In this document: piece after piece, positions 48,792 to 61,000 of the stretch | How positions within the stretch are numbered: the stretch's first letter is position 1 | How the letters are laid out: every line of letters starts with the position of its first letter | Origin: Membranipora membranacea | Taxonomy: Eukaryota; Bryozoa; Gymnolaemata; Cheilostomatida; Membraniporidae | Assembly: GCA_914767715.1 (NCBI GenBank) | Contig: OU612066.1 | Location: forward strand, 2,487,001 to 2,551,000 | DNA: 64,000 bases | Direction: 5' to 3' | The notes under the pieces: model-generated | The model's database searches: none | Seen by the model: only the letters and a program-made list of their open reading frames with translations | Told to the model about the DNA's origin: nothing | Made by a program: the position numbers and the translations under genes

Positions 48792-50847
48792 CGCGTTACC
48801 TACTAAATAATTTCCGTTGTCAATGTATTCTACATATCATGTCAATCTACGATGGTATACTCCTTGATTCTGCCACCACAACTCTTCAATTGCAGTGATC
48901 TGTCTAATATAACAAACTCTGACACTCGGCTGCTATATAGTTTGCAGAATATATTGGATCGGATTCTGTGTGTATCTTTGATTCCAGACACAACATGAGA
49001 TCCTCTGAAGTAGCAGCAGAGCAGAGCTTTGAACTTTAGTATCAGCAGCAGACAGCACAGCAGACTTCGAGCTTCAGAATTAATGTAATCGATCATCAGA
49101 ATGCAGCTCAGGTTATATTATTATCTTTACACGATAAGACTGTTATCAAAGAGAAACTACATACATTTCTTAGTAATGATAACATAAAACAGAAACTATA
49201 CTCATGTTACACATCATAAATAAACTGGCTACTGAATGGGCTGCATGATGATTGGCTGTTATTTTAGTTTTAGGTGAGTAAGAAGGAACGACTCCTGATT
49301 TAATATTATACTCTCTCAGCTCTGATATGGGTAAGGCAAACCCTATCCTGTTTTTGCCCAGGGGCTTGACACCGGAATAAATGGTACAGAATAAAGTACA
49401 AATAAAAACAGTGTATATTTTATGGAATATATTGCACTACCGAGCGCTCTCTGGGTAAATTGAACCTGAAAAAAGATGCATTATGGTATTTTGAACTCAA
49501 ACTAATTTATTTATTTGTTTAAAGAGGTTTTCTAGAAAGTTTACAGATAACAGAGTAGTTGAAAAGTAACTTGTTGACGTGTTTGCAAAGGATATAGCTC
49601 AATTTTGTATTCGTGAAGGGCACAGACAATGTTATTGGCGTCGAGATTATTCTAGTAAATTTTCTTTCCTGGCTTTGTTTGGTACCTAACTTAGAGTGAG
49701 GTGATGCTAAAAGTTTTGATTTTGGTTGGTGCTGGATACAAGTTGCAATAGAAGGGAAGATGAAATCGAAGTCATGTATTCGCCGATGACTACTTCCTCT
49801 TCACTAAATGTCTTGCATTTTGATAAAAAGTTCAGGAATTTTACTAATACACAAGGCAAGAATAAAACAGACACTGTATGGACAAGGCAGGAACTAAGAA
49901 AATTTCAATCCATTGCTATTATTATAAGAAGTCTGTTCTTTTCATATGTTTGCATTATAGTAAGAAGTTCCAGCGCATTATGGACCGTAGAACCATGGTG
50001 GTCTCTACGTTTGGGATACTCGTATTTAGATAAAGACAAACCATACAACTTATCTGTACTATATATTATTATGTCTAACTTGTATTCGAGCACTACTGGC
50101 AGAGTTGTCTGCTCTGAAGATATCAATACAGCAAAGCAGACGAATCCTGTTAAAAATTCACAGCATAGAATCAATTGTTATGTCTAAATGATTGGCCATG
50201 GAGAATGAGATGAGTATACCAAATACTCTATCTAAATTATGTAGTGTAGGCTGATTTCCACCTTGTTGCAACAACGTATTAATGAGGAAAGACAAAGCAA
50301 TGAAGTCAAACTACTGTACGAAGTCACATCGTCATCATCTGTAGCAAAGACAAGTTTGGTTAAATGAGCACAACTGCAAAAAAGAAGATTTCTTCTATAC
50401 TGGGATCGATCAAATCTTTCCATTGCTCATTAAAAAAATTGGGCAGATAATTCAGACAAAATGACCAACAGCTGTAGTTTATTGCCGCATTCAAGATCTC
50501 CCATCTGCATTAAACAATCTATTTTTTGTCAATAAAGTGGTTTGTGGTTGTTTTGTGTCATCGACCACGATGACCGCCTTTCTATTTCCTATTTGACTAC
50601 GCGAGAGCAATGCTAAAATTAGGTCATACTTTTCCTTATCGTAATGGAGAGTTTTAATAACTGAAGAATACTATACCCCCGCTAATCAAATCAAACTGAG
50701 CGCAGCACATGGCAGCATTAAGAGTTGATTTGATTACTGGTGATATAAGTGAGTTAATCCGTGTCATAATTTATTGACAATGTGAGCGTCAGTCTGGGAC
50801 TGGGCAGTCACTGTCAGCACTCAGAGACAGCGCTGCCGCATGTCATC
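48792..50847. promoter_or_regulatory. Divergent intergenic spacer between peroxidasin and the SPRY gene
   Basis: The start codons of peroxidasin (minus, 48,791) and the SPRY-domain gene (plus, 50,848) face away from each other across about 2.06 kb. Both promoters must lie here or in the untranslated leaders. No TATA box or CpG-rich core could be assigned with confidence. A 153-codon frame at 49,726-50,187 shows no recognisable domain and is probably chance. Confidence 0.5.
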
Positions 50848-53800
50848 ATGGACTCTAACAGCTGGATGATATTCATGAACAACTGTCAACTTCTATTAAA
50901 TGTAAGTGTTCTGATGCGTTTCCTTATTTAGGGATCTTCCTCCCTTATTTGATAGTGCTGTGACCAAAATAAACAGAATTATCCGGGTTTAGATAACTCT
51001 GGCAATTATATCAATACATAAGACAACAAATCGTTTGCCTTGGATCCATCAACAGTTATTTTCATGTTGTAGATGCATAAAATGAAACGCCAACAAAGAC
51101 AGATAAGTAATGAGGAGCCAGGAGGAGACATGCTCGCTATGACAAGCAGAGAACCAATGGGAGGTAGGCGAAAACTCCCTCTAGTCTCAGAGCTCGAGGA
51201 GGCGGAGTATGAGGATCTGAACATGTATAATGTACCAAAGATAGAGATCACTCATGAACCACCACTCTACAAACCCTCAGAACCAACACAAGCCGAAATA
51301 ACACCCCATCAAACTATGCCATATGTAGAGATGTCCTCCTATCCAGATATTGTTAGTACAGAGTCTACAACTCACCTAGACCGGTCGCCTGCAGCAGGAG
51401 AAGTCTCTCAGAAACAGATTACTGATGACTGTAATCCGTTTCTGCCCCAGCCATTCAGCGATGTGACAACGAGGCGTGTGAGATCGGTATCAGATACAAT
51501 ATTTAGCCAGTATGAATCAGAATATACTAATCTGTGCTACGAGGGAGACGAGTCAGGGTGTGATGAGTTGTCTCTACTTGAGAGAGGATCAGACGACGAG
51601 GACGAAAACTCTACAGATGATGAACAGACAGATCTGCTGGTAGACGCCTGTATGCAGACTTCAGGAGACTGGGAACATATGCTGAGGAGTCTTAGTAAAA
51701 ACACTCTAGTCAATACTACCCTCAGCAGGCAGCTACAATCAACTATAGGGAAATCAAAAGCAAGAAAAATACAGCGAGATCCGGATGTGTTTGAGCTGAA
51801 AGAGATGCCATTGTTACCGACGTGGAAGTGTGGACAAGGGTTTAGTAATGATGCATATGACAAATCTTCACTGAGCTCTTCAGTCAATCCAGATGTAACA
51901 ATCATAACGTCAGATGATCTGCTATGTGTAGAGCTCGTCAACCACAAATCAAATCAAAGCACTGAAATTGGTCAAGTGAAAACAGACACAGGTAACATAG
52001 ATAACTCAGTAGCTGAATCCCTGACACCGGGAAGGAGTGCTAAGAGGCAGACAAACCTTGAAAGAATGCTGACAAGCTCAGACTATAGAGTCAGGTTATC
52101 AGCGGCTGTAGTGGAGCAGACAGCAGAATCTAGATGGCAGAGAATCAGGAGTATTAATCTAGAGCAAGAAGTGAGTTTACTTACATTCAGAGTAAAATAT
52201 CATTTGCTTCGCTTGAAAGGAGAATTTAGGCTTCTGGATGACCATTCTCAAGAAATGATTTGGGAAAGCTAATTGTAGTTCGTGGAAACAGAACATTTGA
52301 GTCAGTGTTTCTCAAAAATTTCTTTGTAGTTTTTATTATTTATGTTTTGAGAATAGTCAGTTTGTAATTAATCACACTTGATACTAGAAAGGACAACTTT
52401 CATTTCAGGGCATGATTTTAAAATACAACAAACTGGATAATTCAGGAGTAAGAGATGTGGCTTTTGCTCAGGGAAGAGAGCCTCTCAACCTTATCAACTA
52501 CCACTTCAAAACTAAAATACTCAGCATCGGCAGCGAAGGTTACATCGGCATCGGGCTCACTGAGAAGGTAACCTGTATAACATATATTGTGTATATGCTA
52601 TATCTTCCGTGTATTGATACAGAGGATGATATTATGACAACGCCCAGTATTTTGTAGTATATTTCCTAATGAGGTCTACGTGTATAACAATCACCTATTG
52701 CCTGGCCTCTGTACACACCAGACTGAGCTTTTATACAGATATTATGGTTGTAGGGATACCCAAGCTATGAGATGCCTGGCTGGAGAGATACGTCTATAGC
52801 TTATCACGCAGGTAAATATAATATAATCTCACTGTGATCACTTTCTAGTTGTGCTGCCTTATTATAATATCGGATCATACTACTTGTCTCTCATCAAGCT
52901 GCACCATCAAAATTTACCAAACTGATAGGTAGGCTAGAGCAGAGCTCGTTCTCATTATTTCTTATTTTGTAGATGATGGAAAGCTGTACACAGGAAATAA
53001 TCAAGAGTTGTCCTTCGGCCCGACACTTAAGATAGGTCAGTCTAACACAATATTAACATGGTTCATAAATTAAAAGCCATATACTTTTCCATATTCCAGA
53101 TTTGCAAGCTGCATCAAGCACGCCTTGAGATGAGAAAGTTTTGATGTTTTATCACAAAACGGTGTTATGAGTTTTTGCTGTAGGGGACGAAATAGGAGTG
53201 GGGCTACTATTCAGTCAAGATTGGCTCACGATAGAGCACCATAAACTTTGTTCACATCACAACCCTGCCGGGAAGACAACTCCTAACATTATTCATGCCT
53301 TTACTAATCACCATCAGCTGACAGATCATAGAAGACAATCCGATATGAAGGTGAGTTAGTATGGGTTAATGCTGAACTCGGATATTGATTAAAGGGTGCA
53401 GTCTGCATGAAATTTTGAGTTAGTTTCTATCTCTACCAGATAACTGGCATTTTGGGATAACGACACACAATGAGGCATGTAGGTGATAGTCAATATGTTG
53501 GCTCTGATTTGTCAGAGCTAGGCTGTGGATATCTAAGTTTGTTTCAGAAGTGATTTGATCTGATACCATCATGAGTATGGGAGTGAGCTGACACCAGTCT
53601 TCTTCTTGTACATACAGGTATTTGTGACTCTTAATGGCGCGTTATTGGGAGTATACTGTACAGAGATGAACACAGTAGAACTCTACCCAACTATAGGCTT
53701 ACTTAGTGAAGGAGCAGCTGTAAAAGTAGACTTATATCCAGTATTACCTTGTGAGTGGTGATATTCTCAGACTGTTGGTATACACCGCATACAGACTGGT

Positions 53801-54785
53801 GGAGCGCACAGCCTGTGATTATATGCTTTGGACAGGGATTCAGTATTTGGCAGCTTTGCTAAAAGTATTTACTTTACTTTTCAAGTGAAAACTGAATAGA
53901 ATAGTTGTAGATAGAACACAAGGATGTGATGGCCACATGATATTAATGGTACAATAATATGAACAAGCATACGTAGTTCTATTCTTACTCCTAAGTTATG
54001 CAGTACACTGACTCTTACTTAAATTGTTCTACAACATGTCTACGCGGCAGCGAGTAAAACTACAACTTTATAGACTTATCTAGTCTCTATTAATAAAATA
54101 ATGCAAGCATAGAGTTTGAGTTTGAAACGCCCTGTCACAAGATATAGCACGCATATGTTCTAATTCATCACAGCAAAAATGGGGAGACAGAGATAAAAAA
54201 TAAGCATCAATGAGTAAGCTATCAAAATTAAGAAACTGAACAGTATGGCTGATAGTTGAAATCGTGAGCACTTGCATAGAGATTGATATAACATAACATG
54301 CAGAGATCAGAAATTAGTAAGATGGGAGTTGTCCCTGGATAGAAGTATGTACGAAAATAGAGGCAAACAAAATATAAAGAGGAGAAATACTAATATAAAA
54401 CTGTATTTACTTGGAACGTTTACCAGAAAGAGGTTTACCAGTGCATAGATATAATCATTTATCACAGAAGAGTTTATAGAGAGGTTGATGTTTTAGCACA
54501 AAGAGAGATTTCATATTACCTGGACTTATGTAGAACATGCCTAATTCTTAACTTGCACTATTATGGTGGAATTTATCTGAAAGTTAGAATCTCAAAACTG
54601 CCATCACCAACAACTGCAAAACAAAATGTAAACTGAGTTACTGTAATTACAACTCATCAGTGAAGCACAAGCTTAGTGTCCAAATGTTTTATTGTCCTCT
54701 CTCTCTTACAGGGTGTAAATGTACATGGTGCCGATCCAATTCTTTTTATCCCTTTGTAGTGAAATTTTCATATAATACTTTATAA
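50848..54785 (+). CDS. SPRY-domain protein with a long acidic N-terminal region (SPRYD3-like)
   Basis: Exons: 50848-50901, 51073-52170, 52409-52567, 52754-52811, 52973-53035, 53184-53350, 53618-53750, 54712-54785; all GT-AG with matching phase, about 601 residues. If the last donor is skipped, the frame stops at 53,761 (about 580 residues). Residues 19-384, mostly one large exon, are polar and acidic with runs such as DDEDENSTDDEQTD and no recognised fold. From about residue 385 a SPRY domain follows: FKTKILSIGSEGYIGIGL, GYPSYEMPGWRDTSIAYHADDGKLY, LSFGPTLKIGDEIGVGL, VFVTLNGALLGVY and LYPTIGLLSEGAAVKVDLYP. The GYP-PGW-AYHADDGKLY-FGP-GDxIGVG string resembles SPRYD3 and RanBP9-type SPRY domains, which bind protein partners; its own partner is unknown. 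The final exon has a strong pyrimidine-rich acceptor and is followed by AATAAA at 54,795-54,800. Confidence 0.88.
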
Positions 54786-54794
54786 TATATTTGT

Positions 54795-54800
54795 AATAAA
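54795..54800 (+). terminator. Poly(A) signal of the SPRY-domain gene
   Basis: AATAAA stands ten bases after the TAA that closes the proposed last exon. On the other strand an AATAAA (plus-strand TTTATT, 54,688-54,693) could serve the converging chitinase gene. Confidence 0.6.
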
Positions 54801-55013
54801 CATTCAACAATTCATATGATTCATTCTGTGGTTTATGCTGGTTTGATCAGCGGCTGTGACCTCTGAGAGCTTCCTGTTAGTTGTGACTTCTAGAATTTTG
54901 TAAAAAGTCACAGAAATGTGTACCTCAGATAAGTAAATCTACAATGAAGCTAAGAGTGTTATGAGCCAGTGAATCAGTCAGGGCACCTCAAAATGTGGAG
55001 TAAACATGAAGCT

Positions 55014-58000
55014 TTAATAACACTGCCGTGTATTTAAGCTTATAATTACCGAGATGATTGTTAGAGATGAGGTGAAGGCAACTGCACCAGAGTCGCCTCC
55101 CCAAGGTTCCTGACCATCGGAAGCCACAGGACCTCCCTCTGCTAAATCAGCACTGAGGGCGGAGGTCAGGGGGAACGCCCCATCTCCGCATGTGTTACCA
55201 AAGTCATCTAAGTCTAGAGAATATATCATCGCTCCAGCAAGGTTATTCTCCTTCACATAATTCACCTGTATGAGTCATTAATAGCGATAGATGTTAGGAA
55301 ATTGATGGTATATAATAATTAGACTCTAACTGAAATGTCATAACGATGACACAAAATCCCGCTGGAGTCACTCAAGTCCTCAACATACTTATCAGAGTTG
55401 TCACGAAACGTTCTGAAAGAAGAAAACTCCGAAATATATTGATCATTAATTTTTTGATGTGTTGCAACAGGGAGTTAGGGACAAAACTCCCTGGTTGCAA
55501 ACACCAATGAACTCTATTAGATGTTCCTAACGCTGATGACCCTTGACTAGCATTTATAAGTAAGAGCAAATTATATATGATCGTTAGATAATTAATACCA
55601 CAGTGTACTCACCTTGGTAGCCACAGATTGAGGGCTATCATATCCCACCCACACATCAGACTTATAAGAGTATGGTACCTCCATATACGAGTCTATCACC
55701 ATGTTAGTCATGTAATCTGAGTCTCCGCATATCTAAATCATAACAAACACTAGAATAATGTGTGAGTGTTTGAGAGGTACAATGTGATTCGGATCAAAAC
55801 ATGGACTGTTGATAAAGCAGCTGCTCAATAATGAAAATATTGGAATACACCGAACACCGGTTTATCTCAGATCAAATCCCCATCCTATTTGATAGCATTT
55901 GGAGTTGTTCCCCTCTCCAGATGCTAGTATACCAGTAGGACAAACGCGACTTGAAATTCAGCCGAATAGAATCAACCCTAATCTGAGTTTACTTGACAAC
56001 TAAAACTTCCGTATATATATATAAACATATACATACTACATAAACTACTATAACCACTGCAGTAATGACAAACCTCATAGTAAGATAGAACTCCCTGCAT
56101 ACCAGTATTAACACTGATTGGCCCATCACCTAGTATCTCATCATATAGTGAGTTATCTGAGGCAGAGGCTAGCTCAAAGCTCCGTCCATAAGCTGCTATA
56201 CCTAATACTATATCATCTCTCATCATACCGTTATCTAGTAAATACGTCAGAGCTGTGTCCTAAAAACATAAACCAGACATGAGTAAGAATAGCTATCCCT
56301 GACAGAACATACAGGAAATTATACGCTTTCAACAATCTCATAACTTGAACTCATCTTGATTGTAACCAACTAGTATGCAAAGAGCTCTAACAGTCAGGGG
56401 ACAGCGGAGTGGGGCTGTGTCATAGCACGTAAGTCCATATGAACTGTACACAATTTCAAGGAAAGGATAACTCATGAGATGGAATACTTGATGTAATCAG
56501 ATAGTTGACTAACCACAGACTCAGCGCCATCCTCATATAGCGGTGAGTGATGAGTAGTAACACCACCAGTACTCATATCAAACGCCATCAAGTTCACAAA
56601 GTCTGCTTTTCTACAATACCAAAAAGATCATCACATAAATTAGCAGCACAGATGAAAACGATAAAAACACTGTCCACACCACACCAGTGTGTGAAGAGTT
56701 AGGGAGCCGGTTTTCATTGCTGTTGGAGAAGACTGGATCATGAAGCATGAAAGAGCCCCATTGTATATAGTTCATCCCACAGATGCATCCTGTTCTAAGA
56801 CTTTTCATGTTCTGTAGTATCGGGGTGAGCCGTAGCAGCGATTGTGAGGTATAGAGAGAGAGATGAGCTTACCCTGCTATGGAGTCTATCTCATACTTCT
56901 CTAGCTTATCTCTCATCGAAGGTAGAGATACTGAGAGTATCATCTTATCTTTCCCTTCCTCCTGACTTAGATAGAACGAATCGTAGAATCCCTGTATGAG
57001 CTTAGTGTAATTCTGTGTCTCAGCTGACGCACCACCTGAATATCACAGAGTGGAAAATCTATGAGCCAAAAATAGTGAGCAAAAGTGAGCAAAACTTGAG
57101 CTGATTGAAACATAGAAATCTCCCAAGCAGTGATACCCGTCTGAACATTTTATAATCAGCAGACCTCAGTCGCCCCTGAGTTAGTGTTCTTTATTTTGTG
57201 AGTGATCGAGAATACCTGTTTGGCAATTTCCTTTTAGCATGAAACCATAGCGATATTGGTGATTTTTCATGAACTGATGCATTGTTCTCCATAGAGCAGG
57301 GTGAGAGGTGAAGATGGACTTTGGGGGAAAGTAGAGCTTGTCGGACACAGCCTACCTTCAGCGTTGGGGTAGAACCACGAGAGATCCACACCATCCAGGT
57401 CAAAGTGTTTGAGGAACTCTGTAGTCGACCAGACGAATGTGTTCCTGTATTCAGCGTATGACGTCATGTTAGTCCAGGCTTCATCGACTACATCGGGGCC
57501 TCCCACCCCAATCATTAGTTTGATGTTTGGGTTTATATATCTCAGGCTAAGCAGCTCATATATCAATACTGAAATAAGATATGCTGAGTACATAGGTACA
57601 TGGATAAGAACATTGGAACTACAGGTACAAACCAACATATTCATTCGGCATAGAGTACAGTCGATATGGTACTCTTCTAGGAAACTACTACATATTGTCG
57701 CATGTAGCTTAGGATGTAAAACAAGATCTATCATCCCAAACTCACAAATAAAGCTCCTCTAATAGTGTACCAAGCACAGCTTTTATGCATTTTCCATACA
57801 TAAATCTCCCTTCCAAACATTAGATTAGAGGCCAGGCAGTATGGCAGGAATAAGAAATTTTTAATGATTCATGTTGGTGAGTGATTTTACATAACATTAA
57901 AGCAGTAACATTAACATTAACATTAACATTAACAGTAACAGTAACAGTAACAGTAACAGTAACAGTAACAGTAACAGTAACAGTAACAGTAACATAGTGT

Positions 58001-61000
58001 GAACTAACCATCATCCTGCTCTCCTGTCTGTCGCAGTATATTCTCTTTAATATCAGCATAGCCTAGGATCACATGTGTGCACAGAGAAGCATCGATCAGT
58101 TTGGGGCTGAACCAGGCCACCCCTGATCGATCAGCAGCTACATTAGTCACATAGCAAACTCTCTTCCATGGCTCTATAATACAATGAAGAAGTTGTCATT
58201 CCTCGTATGATGAGAAAAACCAGATTCTAGCGTTGCTCTCACAGCACTAGTGAATACACCACATACAGAACATATAACATTTGATATCAACAAGTCAAAT
58301 TGAAACAAATAATGGCACACTATGAGACAATACAGAGGTTGTCTCAGATCACCCAAAAGCATCGTGGCATTTTTTATCTTTTCTAAAATAAACTAGTTTT
58401 ATTTTCTATCCAGTGTGATTATATTTAAAAATTGTGGCATATTTGGTATTTTGTTGTATTTTGGTATAATATTCTTATTGAAAGCAAATGAAAAGCGTCC
58501 AGCAATAGGGATATTGAGAATCTCCATCCAGCCTTGATATTTATGCAATTGTGATGTTATTCAGGGCTAGATATAGCTGAATATACTCCATCAAAGTGAA
58601 TCTATAGTGGTATGCGACATGGAGAAACTGAAATGTCCAATATTGTCAGAGCCACTTATGTCAAATACAAAAATACTGACCATTCACTTCATCAGGCAGT
58701 ACTGTAGGTGTAGTTGGGGCTTGTGTTGTTGTAGTCTGAATCTCTGGTTCTACATAGATTACAGTCTGCGGCTGGCCGGGCTCTGCAGTCGTAACTCCTG
58801 CCTGAGTTGTTCCGCCGTCAGGCTACATGTATAAATAGAAAAGATAGCAAAATATGAAAGAGGGCTTATCTGATATAAAAAATTGTTTTCCTTATTGACA
58901 CTAGAAAAATAAATATATAAAATCTGTTTTGGAGAGAGAAGAGACAGAGAACAGCACTTACCGTGGCACAGACAACGTTAATATCTTCCGCCCAGTCCCA
59001 GTTACATACACCTTGAGCATTATAAACAGTACCTGCTGCACATGGCACCGCCACAGGGTTAGCTCCCTGATTATTACATTGAAAAAACCTTCTACAGTCA
59101 CAAACATCCTCAAAATTACCAGCGTCAGGACACTCAAACACATACGCTACAAACATAGATAGATAAACGTTCATCAGTTGAGCAGGTATTAGTAATCTTA
59201 GAATGTTTGACAGTTCTGAATAATTCAGCTAGGTGATAACTTAGTACAGTAGTGGGAGGTAGCTCAGTTGGTAGTAACACCTGCCCATCCAGTAATCTGC
59301 TGACTACTTGGTTTCGTTGAAGGCCCAGGTGTGCTCTGATCTCCTGCAAACTGCGGGAAAATGACAGCTGTGCCATGATACACAGAGCATACGATTTTAA
59401 CCAACATAAGTTTGAGCTTTTCAATAATATTGCAAAAACACATTGATACTTTAGTGAACTTACTATTACAGTTGATGCTATCAGTGGGCGGCTGAGTGAT
59501 GCCCTGTATACCACAAGGAGGAGGAACATTATACAGCCAGTTACACGAGGTGATAGTCGGGTCCCATACTGTGCCAGCAGCGCACTGTCCGAGTAAAGCT
59601 CGGCCGTATGAGCACTGATAAAACTTAGTGCAGTCACACGGGTCAGGCTGGAACGCAAAGGACCCTGCAGTGCACACCACCGCGTCCCCACAGTTCCCCA
59701 CGGCGGGTGTGATCGGTGCTTCAGTAGTGGCGGTGGTTATACTCGGGTCTGGAGTTGTAGTAGCAGGTGGTTCTGATGCTGTTATAGGAGCTCGAGTCTC
59801 CCCGTCTAAAATGTAAACATAAAACATATGTGTGCTTATAACTATATTCATACATATACATACATATAATCAAATGTGAGCTGAGAATATAGTAACATCC
59901 AAGTAATCAAGGGAATTACCGAGGGATAGAGTCATAGCACAAGTCAGCAAGTCATAAGTGGTGAGAAAACACTTAAGGTTGGACATACAAACGGACAGAT
60001 AGACAAGGATTGTAGGTGAAAATAAGAGTGACTAAATACAACAGGTGCCATTAAGCTTGACATATAGTAGACTCACTGAGTAGACAATCCTTGAGAGTGT
60101 TGATAAGGGGATAAGTGCCATCGTCACACACTGTGCCCAGATAATCATCTAGTGTCAGCTCCCAGAACATACCTCCAGCTAAGTTATTATCTCGTATGTA
60201 CTCACACTGTGTAGATAAGAAAAGCTTAAAATTCTGTACTTTTTGTGTTAACAGGGTATAAACAGTTGAATTAAGCAGGATATACACAGTTGAATTAAAC
60301 AGGGTATACACAGTCAAATTAAGCAGAGTGTACACAGTCAATCGGCAATGTTTTTTTTCTCAGAGATTGGGAAGGTTTTTATTCTTAGATATTGGGAAGG
60401 CTTTTATTCATACACAGTGGTAGCTTAGTCCAAGGTTTGTCATATCTGTATCAACATACCTTGATTAGTACACTTTGCTTGTTGTCATACCCGACCCAAA
60501 CATCATCGCTCCACGAATAAGAGGCCCACTGCTCAGTGTCCCAAACTTCATTAGTGAAGAAGTTAGGATCCTCACATAACTGGAATAAAACAAACCACAC
60601 ATTGTGTATACAAGTCAGAGTAGCACCTTTGCTTGCTGTACATGAAAGTGCTAACTGAATTCCTAACAGTTTCATGCATAGCTCTATTTTTTAAAGTGCA
60701 ATTGTTACTGAGTAGGGATAAAAATGGAAATAACTGGAAACTGAACCAAAGCCATCATACACATGAATTACGATAATATATTAATTAGACTTTGGATAAG
60801 AAATGAACACAAGAATCTACAAACCTCTATATAGCCCATAGTCCCAGCTTGATCTACAATAGGTCCTGCGGGGGCAGCGCCTGTGGCCGGCGATCTCACA
60901 TCCTTACTTCCTGAGAACGACCAGGCTTTACCATACAGAGGGATTCCCAGGTTGATCTTAGTAGATGGGAATCCCCCACTGATCCAGTACTGTACTGAAT

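Noticed and set aside
49726-50187. A 153-codon plus-strand frame between peroxidasin and the SPRY gene
   Set aside because: No motif, no ATG-led family match and an AT-rich divergent spacer context; random open frames of this size are expected in 64 kb.
57820-58059. Minus-strand frame rich in VTVTVN repeats
   Set aside because: It is the translation of the AACAGT/AACATT hexanucleotide tract in a chitinase intron plus a piece of the neighbouring exon.
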